From Lachnospiraceae bacterium (lineage in GTDB: Bacteria; Bacillota; Clostridia; Lachnospirales; Lachnospiraceae), in assembly GCA_024698885.1 (NCBI GenBank), contig JAILQQ010000039.1, forward strand, positions 1-63,486: DNA of 63,486 nucleotides, in the 5' to 3' direction. Positions within the stretch are counted from its first letter, which is position 1, and every line of letters starts with the position of its first letter. Below are positions 9,500 through 16,269 of this stretch, one piece after another. Both the position numbers and the translations under genes were made by a program. The notes below the pieces were generated by a model. The model worked only from the letters and a program-made list of their open reading frames with translations, ran no database searches and had not been told where the DNA came from.

Positions 9500-9877
9500 G
9501 ATCTAAACCTCCCTTTAACGAATATCAACACAGTGATCATACCATTTTTCATATAATATCTCAATAAAGTAGAACGGGAAACCAACAGCGAACCTTCAAA
9601 CTGGCAATGGATGATATATTAATTGAATTTTGGTCAGGTATATGATAATAAATGATACATACCTGACCAAAATGCGTATGATTTGGTATACTTTGGTCAA
9701 CTATAGAGAAGATCGACTCATAAGCATGTCCTCGCATTGCCGGCCGCCAAAGCTGCCCCTGTTCTTTCTATGCGCCCCTTTCGCCACAGATTTACAAATG
9801 TGCCTTCCCGTGTTAAAATAATACAATACAGATCATGATTATTTACGGAACCATGTACACATAATTATTCCGGAGGT
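9500..9877. other. Intergenic region with a 15-base perfect inverted repeat
   Basis: I see no gene in these 378 bases. The main structure is the inverted repeat at 9627-9673. A further partial half-site, TTTGGTCAA, occurs about 15 bases downstream of it. Confidence 0.6.
9627..9673. repeat. Perfect 15-base inverted repeat, 17-base spacer
   Basis: ATTTTGGTCAGGTAT at 9627-9641 is the exact reverse complement of 9659-9673. There is no T-run, so it is not a normal terminator. The ends are AT-rich and the cores are TGGTCAGG/CCTGACCA. It could be an operator for a dimeric regulator or the remnant of a small mobile element. A third partial copy (TTTGGTCAA) lies near 9691. Confidence 0.6.
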
Positions 9878-10486
9878 ATGAAAATGAAATCAGACGTGAT
9901 TACGGTTTCCAGTGATGGCGCACGCATGGAAGAAGCTTTAAATCAGGCAGCGAAGGTCGCGGATTATTCGGATTTATCGGGGAAAGATGCCCTTCATCTC
10001 CGTCTTCTCGGAGAGGAAATGCTGTGCGTTATGCGGGCGATCACAGGGGAGATGCAGGGAAAATTCTGGATCGAAAACGAGGATGGCCTATGCAGCCTTC
10101 ATCTTCTGGTGGAAACTCCGATCACTGCCGAGAAGAGAAAGCAGCTTTTATCCGTGTCGACCACCGGAAAAAATGAAGCTACAAAAAGCTTCATGGGACG
10201 GCTCAGAGAATTCTTTTTCAGCGGAGCCGATGAAGATATCGCTTCCTTCAGCAATCCGGTTCTTCTGGAGAAAGGAGCATCCTTTAACCAGCCGCCGGTT
10301 TTGGACTGGCAGTGGTCCATGCTTCGCTATCAGGAGGAGCTGAAACCGCTCGTGGAGAAAAAGGACGAGAATGCTCTGGTAGCCTAGGACGAGCTGGAAA
10401 AATCCATAGTCGCCAATGTGGCCGATGAAGTAAAGGTGAGTATCCGCGGCTGGGAAGTAGAGATGATCTTTGAGAAGAAAATGTAG
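9878..10486 (+). pseudogene. Conserved-looking protein interrupted by an in-frame UAG
   Basis: The reading frame gives 169 residues, meets TAG at 10385-10387, and continues in the same frame for 32 more codons to a second TAG at 10484. The continuation (DELEKSIVANVADEVKVSIR) looks like real protein, so the stop is probably a nonsense change, for instance from a tryptophan codon. Readthrough or amber recoding is the alternative. I do not firmly recognise the family. An early LRLLGEEML helix and a later STTGKNEATKSFMGRLREFF segment faintly recall GHKL-type ATPases such as anti-sigma kinases. That would fit the partner-switching genes at 19-22 kb, but this is weak. The ATG follows CCGGAGG. Confidence 0.55.
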
Positions 10487-10492
10487 TATAAT
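10487..10492 (+). promoter_or_regulatory. TATAAT box in front of the hairpin array
   Basis: A perfect TATAAT directly follows the second stop of the interrupted gene. The first hairpin of the array starts nine bases downstream, which is where transcription would begin. No good -35 box is visible at the standard spacing, so the promoter call is tentative. Confidence 0.4.
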
Positions 10493-10498
10493 ATTTCG

Positions 10499-10745
10499 TT
10501 GGATCCGTATGACGGATCCTGCAAAGAGAATGTGCGAAGGCACGTCTGCGGAGGGCGAAGCGGGGGCCGCAGCTTAGATCCACTTACGCGGATTTTTGTA
10601 CGGTTTGCAGACACCGGGTACCCGTTCAGTCCGGTCAACCATTCCATGGTTTCAAACCATTTCTCTTTGTCCGATCCGGCCAGTTCCCTGGCCGGATCAA
10701 TTCCTTTTTGCGGGGCAGAGAACCTGCCCCGCTGCTTATTTTTAA
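10499..10745 (+). ncRNA. Candidate structured non-coding RNA upstream of the reverse transcriptase
   Basis: This stretch has no plausible coding frame but a run of hairpins. They are: 8 bp (10501-10519, loop ATG); GTGC-GAAG-GCAC (10532-10543); CTGCGG/CCGCAG (10546-10572) enclosing GCGAAGC; a weak stem ending in T5 (10578-10597); alternative stems around 10602-10658, including ACCGG/CCGGT and AACCA/TGGTT; an 11-bp stem with TTCC loop (10673-10698); and a 9-bp GC-rich stem (10710-10732) followed by a T-rich run to 10745 that looks like a terminator. A further 11-bp hairpin, with one bulged T in its 3' arm, lies between this and the RT start (10747-10774). A TATAAT lies just upstream. Together this suggests a discrete RNA of about 245 bases. 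Expression is not shown. Confidence 0.5.
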
Positions 10746-10813
10746 CGCGTCAATCTGCAATACAGATTGTACGCATCATTTCCCAAAGCCACACGGCGGG
10801 CAGGAACGACGGT

Positions 10814-12016
10814 ATGAGCTCACTCCTTCAGGAATTAACCGATAAAGACCGCTGGGATGCTTTCCTGTGCGACAGGATCGCTTCGGGCCATCTGTCAGGA
10901 CGTGAGATTTCGGAGCTGTCCGCCTTTGTGGCGGAGGAGCGCTACCGTCCCATTGCGGAGGGGCTGGCCGCGGGGCGTTATACCTTCAGCATCCCCCGTC
11001 TTTCGCGGATCAGCAAGGGCGGCTCCGGGGAAAAGCGGATCATCTACCGCTTCGAAGAGGATGAGGTATGGATCCTCAAACACCTCGCATTCCTGCTGCA
11101 CAGCTACGACCATCTTTTCTCTGACGCCTGCTATTCCTTCCGCCGTGACAGAACCGTCCGGGACGCGGTAAAGACCATTCTTAGCCAGCCCGGGCTTCAT
11201 GAACTGTATTGCCTGAAGGCGGATATCCACGACTACTTCAATTCCATCCCGTCAGACCGGCTCTGCCGCAGGCTTTCCGCCTTTCTTTCCGATGATCCGG
11301 AACTGGTTGCCTTTCTGCGTAGCCTGCTTACGAAGGATCTGGCCCGGGATGAAAAAACGGGAGAGCTGCTCCATGGAAACAGAGGCGCCATGGCCGGAAC
11401 GCCTACCTCCCCCTTTCTGGCAAACCTTTATCTGCTGGATATGGACCGTTTGTTTACGGATGCGGGAATTACCTACCTGCGGTATGCGGACGATATCCTG
11501 CTGTTTGCCGGGAATGAATCGGAGGCGATAGAATATCGTGATCTGCTTTGCAAAACTGTCCAAAAAGAGGGACTCATTCTAAACGAAAAGAAATCCCGTC
11601 TGATCCCGCCTGGCGCGACATTAGAGTTTCTGGGATTCAAATATGAAAACGGCATTATCGATATTTCCGACCATACCGCGCAAAAGATCAAGGCAAAGAT
11701 CCGGCGTAAGGCACATTCCATTTACCGCTGGCGCCTGAAAAAACAGGCCACCTTCGAACAGGCTGCTTTTGTCCTGCTGCGCAGTATGAACGGAAAATTC
11801 TATGATGTGAGGGAGACCGGTGATTTTTCCTGGTCAAAATGGTTTTTCCCCATTATCAACACCTCTGCCTCCCTGAAGGAGATCGACGCGTATCTGCTCC
11901 AATATGTAAGATACCTTGATAAGGGACGCCACTACAAGGGAAACTACCGTATTTCCTATGACCGGATCAGGGAACTGGGCTTCCGCAGCCTGGTTCATGA
12001 ATACTACGGCGGATAG
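10814..12016 (+). CDS. Stand-alone reverse transcriptase of unassigned class
   Basis: This 400-residue protein is an RNA-directed DNA polymerase. The catalytic aspartates are present: D137 in KADIHDYFNSI, and D226/D227 in YADD (residues 224-227). Motif 4-5 reads GNRGAMAGTPTSPFLANLYL, and LEFLGFKYENG follows motif 7. The C-terminus is a helical thumb ending in LGFRSLVHEYY. It lacks a group II maturase/HNH region and I see no intron around it. It also lacks the retron NAxxH and VTG signatures and has no template/variable repeat pair nearby, so it is not a clear retron or diversity-generating RT. I chose the ATG at 10814 because upstream in-frame sequence falls in the hairpin array. The structured RNA candidate directly upstream is the likely substrate or regulator. 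Confidence 0.85.
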   Translation: MSSLLQELTDKDRWDAFLCDRIASGHLSGREISELSAFVAEERYRPIAEGLAAGRYTFSIPRLSRISKGGSGEKRIIYRFEEDEVWILKHLAFLLHSYDHLFSDACYSFRRDRTVRDAVKTILSQPGLHELYCLKADIHDYFNSIPSDRLCRRLSAFLSDDPELVAFLRSLLTKDLARDEKTGELLHGNRGAMAGTPTSPFLANLYLLDMDRLFTDAGITYLRYADDILLFAGNESEAIEYRDLLCKTVQKEGLILNEKKSRLIPPGATLEFLGFKYENGIIDISDHTAQKIKAKIRRKAHSIYRWRLKKQATFEQAAFVLLRSMNGKFYDVRETGDFSWSKWFFPIINTSASLKEIDAYLLQYVRYLDKGRHYKGNYRISYDRIRELGFRSLVHEYYGG

Positions 12017-12049
12017 TGCCGTGAACCCTGATGATCCGGCCCTTGTTCA

Positions 12050-12943
12050 TTATATGTTCTCTATCTCCTCACGCGTCGGGATCGACGGTGCCGCTCCCGG
12101 CCTTGTCACCGTGATGGAAGCCGCTTTTGACGCCATTTCCAGAGACTGCTGCACCGATCTTCCTTCCGTGATCCCTGCCAGAAAATAGCCGGTAAAGGTA
12201 TCGCCTGCTGCCGTTGTATCCACCGCACGCACAGGGAAGGCGTTCTGCCGGATCAGTTCCTTTGCGTCAAAATAGACGGAACCGGCGGATCCCAGCGTCA
12301 GGACGATCCGCGTTTTGGGAAAATGCTCCCTCAATGCCTTGATCAGAGGCTCCGGATCCTCCTCTTCAAAGGCGGTTGCGGTCAGCTGCGCCGCTTCGAT
12401 CTCATTTAACAGCAGATAATCAATATGATCCGGCTTCAGGGCACGGATCGTATCATCCATCGGAGAGGGGTTCAGCACAATGTGCATTCCCTTTTCATGC
12501 GCCTGTTCCACAAGGAACGGCAGGCCGCTGATCTCATTCTGCAGCACCAGATAGTCGCCGGCGGAAAAGCTCTGTAACGTGTCTTCGATCTGCTCCTTCG
12601 TGACCTGACGGTTCGCGCCGCCGTATAGCAGGATACAGTTGTCACCGTCCAGAGAATTCTGAATGACGGTATGCCCCGAAGGCGTGTCCGCCAGTACCCT
12701 GAGATGGTCACAGTTCACACCCGCCTCCGTCAGGAGCTTCATCAGAAAGCTTCCGTCCGTGCCAATACAGCCCGCATGCCAGATCGGGGCGCCGGCGCGC
12801 CCTAATGCCACCGACTGGTTCAGGCCCTTTCCGCCGGCAAAGATCTGCCGCGACGCAGAGGCCTGTGTTTCTCCCTTCTGCAAGATATGATCCACCTTAT
12901 ACACATAATCAATGTTCAGAGATCCATAATTCAGTATTTTCAT
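12050..12943 (-). CDS. PfkB-family carbohydrate kinase, ribokinase-like
   Basis: This 297-residue enzyme phosphorylates a sugar or related alcohol with ATP in the cytoplasm. It has the family's N-terminal GSLNIDYVYKVD segment and the GGKGLNQSVALGRAGA signature. NPSP is mid-chain. The catalytic motif DTTAAGDTFTGYF near residue 240 carries the general base aspartate. Length fits ribokinase. Ribokinase itself is the closest guess, but the substrate cannot be read from sequence, and no ribose transport genes are adjacent. It converges on the reverse transcriptase gene with only 33 bases between the stop codons. A minus-strand AAAGGTGG sequence precedes the start codon. Confidence 0.88.
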   Translation of the reverse strand: MKILNYGSLNIDYVYKVDHILQKGETQASASRQIFAGGKGLNQSVALGRAGAPIWHAGCIGTDGSFLMKLLTEAGVNCDHLRVLADTPSGHTVIQNSLDGDNCILLYGGANRQVTKEQIEDTLQSFSAGDYLVLQNEISGLPFLVEQAHEKGMHIVLNPSPMDDTIRALKPDHIDYLLLNEIEAAQLTATAFEEEDPEPLIKALREHFPKTRIVLTLGSAGSVYFDAKELIRQNAFPVRAVDTTAAGDTFTGYFLAGITEGRSVQQSLEMASKAASITVTRPGAAPSIPTREEIENI

Positions 12944-13224
12944 CCCATAACCACCTTTCCATCATGATCCGTGCGCATTCTCGCAGAGCGCTACCATGAA
13001 CAGCATATTTATCTGACACTTACTATATTTATATGCACACAAGCGGGAAAAAAGCAATAGAGTTATCTGAATTTTTCGGCACCCACCCCATTAAATATAG
13101 ACATTAATCTGTTTTTTTGATAGGATATAAGGTGGTTTAGTGGGTTTTTGTTCCCTGACTGCATCATTTCCCCGGATAACAGGATGCTTTGCCTGATATC
13201 CACGGACAAAGGAGATGGCCTCAG

Positions 13225-14115
13225 ATGAGCAATCTTTACAGAAAATCAGCGCTCGATAAGCTTTCAAGCCCCGAGCAGGTCGATAAAATGATACAGATCA
13301 CCTCGCCGATGTTCTGGATCGCCGCCCTCGGAGGCGGACTGATCATAGTGACGGCCATCATCTGGTCTGTTACGGCAAGACTTCCGGTCATCGTCCATTC
13401 GGAAGGCATATTTACGGGGGCGGAGAGTATCGGGACCGTATATGCGGCAGAAGAGGGGATGGTTGATGAGATTTACATATCGGAGGGAGATACAGTTAAT
13501 AAGGGACAGGTGATCGCGAAATTAACCATGCCTGCTTTCGGACAGGATCCTAAAACGCGCGAGAAGGCATCCGCCGATGACATCCTATCCAGTCTTGACG
13601 GGTATGTCGTTGATGTGTCTGTCGCGGAAGGAAGCGTCACAGTCCCCGGTGCTCCGGTCTGCCGTGTATTGAAAAAACCGGGGGAAGAAAACGACACCGT
13701 GATATGCTATGTTCCTGTTTCAGAGGGACGCAGGATAGAGAAGGGCATGAAAGCGCAGGTATATCCTTCTACGGTGAACCGGCAGGAATACGGACACATC
13801 GCTGCCGTGGTTTCAAAGGTGGACGAATATGTCACTTCGCAGGAGGATATCAGAAATACCCTTGCGGACCAATCGCTTGTGGAGGTTTTTTCCGCCGCCG
13901 GCCCCGTCGTCTGCGTGGAATGTGAGTTTGAAAAGGATCCTTCCGCCGCAGGCGGATATAAATGGTCGAGTAAAAAAGGCGGATCGGTTACGCTCGATCC
14001 GGGAACACTGGTGACCGTTGATATTGTAACAGAGGAAAAAGAGCCGATCACAATGCTTATCCCGTTCTTGCGGGAAAAGATGTCCGGGACGGAGCGCGGA
14101 AGGATCGGCGGATGA
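13225..14115 (+). CDS. NHLM-type peptide exporter, HlyD-like membrane fusion protein
   Basis: This 296-residue protein is the periplasmic-adaptor-like subunit of a peptide secretion system. One N-terminal transmembrane helix lies at about residues 30-55 (WIAALGGGLIIVTAIIWSV). A biotinyl-lipoyl-like beta-hairpin follows (GMVDEIYISEGDTVNKGQVI), then a second half-motif (DGYVVDVSVAEGSVT), and a C-terminal beta domain. The ATG at 13225 is preferred over an upstream one because AAGGAG sits at proper distance. Its stop overlaps the next start (ATGA, 14112-14115), so it is the first gene of the exporter operon. The family is associated with nitrile-hydratase-leader or double-glycine peptides. Confidence 0.85.
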   Translation: MSNLYRKSALDKLSSPEQVDKMIQITSPMFWIAALGGGLIIVTAIIWSVTARLPVIVHSEGIFTGAESIGTVYAAEEGMVDEIYISEGDTVNKGQVIAKLTMPAFGQDPKTREKASADDILSSLDGYVVDVSVAEGSVTVPGAPVCRVLKKPGEENDTVICYVPVSEGRRIEKGMKAQVYPSTVNRQEYGHIAAVVSKVDEYVTSQEDIRNTLADQSLVEVFSAAGPVVCVECEFEKDPSAAGGYKWSSKKGGSVTLDPGTLVTVDIVTEEKEPITMLIPFLREKMSGTERGRIGG

Positions 14116-16259
14116 ACAGAAACTATGCCAAAACGCCCACTGTATTTCAGATGGAGACCACAGAATGCGGAGCGGCATCCCTTGCGATGATCATGGGCTA
14201 TTACGGAAGGACCGTGCCGCTTGAACAGATGCGGATAGAGACCGGCGTTTCAAGGGACGGATGCAGCGCGAAAAACCTGATCCTTGCCGCGCAGAAATTC
14301 GGGTTGGAAGCACATGGCTACCGAAAGGATCTGGAAGGTCTGCTTACGATGCCGGTACCTGCGATCATTCACTGGAATTTCAATCATTTTGTGGTATGGG
14401 AGGGCAGACGCGGAAAATACTGTTATATCAACGATCCGAATACCGGCAGACGGAGAATGACCGTTGAGGATCTGGATGTGTGCTTTACGGGGATCGTTCT
14501 GACCTTTAAGCCTGCCGGAGCCTTTGAAAAGACGAAAAACAAAAATACCCTGTTTTCCTTTGCGGCCAAACGGCTTACGGGCCAGTACCGTGCGCTGGCG
14601 GCGCTTGTTATCACGGGGCTGTTCCTCGTGATCCCGGGACTTCTGACCCCGGTTTTTACGCAGGTTTTCATTGACGATATTTTTCTTTCGGGAAACTTCG
14701 ACTGGCTGGGTACGCTGATCGCCGTGATGGCGGGAACGGTGCTGCTTCAGGCCTTTCTCACGTTCTATCGCGGCAGGCTCCTGTTACTGCTGCAGAGAAA
14801 GCTGACGCTTTTAAGCACCCACGGGATGCTCACGCATATGTTCCGGCTCCCGGCTAATTTTTTTGAGCAGCGTTACGCGGGGGATCTGTCCCAGCGCGTG
14901 ACGAATAACAAAAATGTCAGCGAATTTCTTACCGGCGATCTTGCGCAGACGGCGCTTAACTGTTTTACGGCTGTTTTTTACCTTATTCTGTTAATGCTTT
15001 ACTCCCCGCTTCTTACCCTGATCGGAGTGGTCTGCATTTTTGCGGAGCTTCTGCTCATGTATGTCATGTCGGGACGTATGAAGGAATACAGCCAGAAGAC
15101 GCAGCAGGAAACGGGCAAGCTGACGGGAAATCTGTTCTCGGGACTGTCCATTACATCAACCCTGAAGGCAGCCGGAACGGAGAATGCGTTTGTCGGCAGG
15201 CTTTTAGGCAATTATGCCGTTTGCATCACGCTGCAGGAGGAGATGGGAGCGAGACAGGAACTGATCAACGCGATCCCGGAGGTATTTGAGAAGCTTCTTA
15301 TGATCCTGTCCCTGACCGTGGGTGGCCTGCAGATCATCAAAGGGAATATGACAGCGGGTATGCTGATCGGCTATACGGGACTGTTGACGGCTTTTGTCAC
15401 ACCGATCAACGAGCTGACCGCGTTCCTGCAGCGCATCCAGACGGCGAAGGCCGATATGGCCCGCGTCGAGGATATCATGCGCTATCAGGAGGATGCCAGG
15501 TATGAGGTTGCCGATTACGCGGACGGGGCAGACGGAAAGCTCGACGGAAAGGTGGAACTGAAAAATGTATCTTTCGGATACAATCTTTTAGAGCCCCCTT
15601 TGGTGACGGATTTTTCCTTTATGCTTCCGGCAGGGAGCTCGATTGCGTTTGTCGGAGCCTCCGGGAGCGGGAAATCCACTGTGTCCAAGATCTGCTCGGG
15701 ACTGTATGCGCCCTGGAACGGGCAGGTACTGGTTGACGGTATCCCGATGAAAAAGATAAAGCCCGAGGTGATTGCCGCGAGCGTAGCGACTGTCAGCCAG
15801 AACATCACGCTGTTTTCCGGTACGGTAAGAGAGAATCTTACCCTTTGGAACCGTTATATAGATGACGATGATATGATACGGGCCGCCAAGGATGCCTGCA
15901 TTCACGACGATATCAACGCAAAGCCCGGCGCCTATGATTTTATGCTTACGGAAAACGGTACAAATCTTTCCGGCGGACAGAGACAAAGACTGGAGATCGC
16001 AAGAGCGCTCATCCTTTCGCCGTCTGTTCTGATCATGGATGAGGCGACCTCGGCGCTTGACCCGATCGTTGAAAAGCAGATCCTTGACAATATCAAAAGA
16101 AGGGGCTGTACCTGCATCATCGTGGCGCACCGCCTCTCGGCCATCCGGGACTGTGACGAGATCCTCGTAATGGACGGGGGGAAGATCATACAGCGGGGAA
16201 CGCATGAAGAGCTTGCCGGGGTTCCCGGTCATTATCAGAGATTGATCAGGAATATATAG
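14112..16259 (+). CDS. NHLM-type ABC exporter with C39 leader peptidase
   Basis: This 715-residue protein both cleaves leader peptides and exports the product. The N-terminal C39 peptidase has Gln13, catalytic Cys19 in QMETTECGAAS, His92 in NHFVVW and Asp108 in NDP, so the triad is complete. Six transmembrane helices span about residues 155-430. The ATPase has Walker A GASGSGKST, signature LSGGQRQR, Walker B VLIMDEATSALD and a switch His in IVAHRLS. C39 peptidases cut after GG at the end of a helical leader. Matching peptides occur at 22792 (minus), 27950 and 28338. It is translationally coupled to the adaptor gene. Confidence 0.93.
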   Translation: MNRNYAKTPTVFQMETTECGAASLAMIMGYYGRTVPLEQMRIETGVSRDGCSAKNLILAAQKFGLEAHGYRKDLEGLLTMPVPAIIHWNFNHFVVWEGRRGKYCYINDPNTGRRRMTVEDLDVCFTGIVLTFKPAGAFEKTKNKNTLFSFAAKRLTGQYRALAALVITGLFLVIPGLLTPVFTQVFIDDIFLSGNFDWLGTLIAVMAGTVLLQAFLTFYRGRLLLLLQRKLTLLSTHGMLTHMFRLPANFFEQRYAGDLSQRVTNNKNVSEFLTGDLAQTALNCFTAVFYLILLMLYSPLLTLIGVVCIFAELLLMYVMSGRMKEYSQKTQQETGKLTGNLFSGLSITSTLKAAGTENAFVGRLLGNYAVCITLQEEMGARQELINAIPEVFEKLLMILSLTVGGLQIIKGNMTAGMLIGYTGLLTAFVTPINELTAFLQRIQTAKADMARVEDIMRYQEDARYEVADYADGADGKLDGKVELKNVSFGYNLLEPPLVTDFSFMLPAGSSIAFVGASGSGKSTVSKICSGLYAPWNGQVLVDGIPMKKIKPEVIAASVATVSQNITLFSGTVRENLTLWNRYIDDDDMIRAAKDACIHDDINAKPGAYDFMLTENGTNLSGGQRQRLEIARALILSPSVLIMDEATSALDPIVEKQILDNIKRRGCTCIIVAHRLSAIRDCDEILVMDGGKIIQRGTHEELAGVPGHYQRLIRNI

Positions 16260-16269
16260 CATTGGCGCG

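Noticed and set aside
10499-10813. N-terminal extension of the reverse transcriptase by 105 codons
   Set aside because: The in-frame sequence is entirely the hairpin array, is unlike RT N-termini, and a better ATG with an upstream AGGA lies at 10814.
10499-12016. Canonical retron, group II intron or diversity-generating retroelement
   Set aside because: No NAxxH or VTG motifs, no maturase or intron domain V, and no template/variable repeat pair were found in this window.
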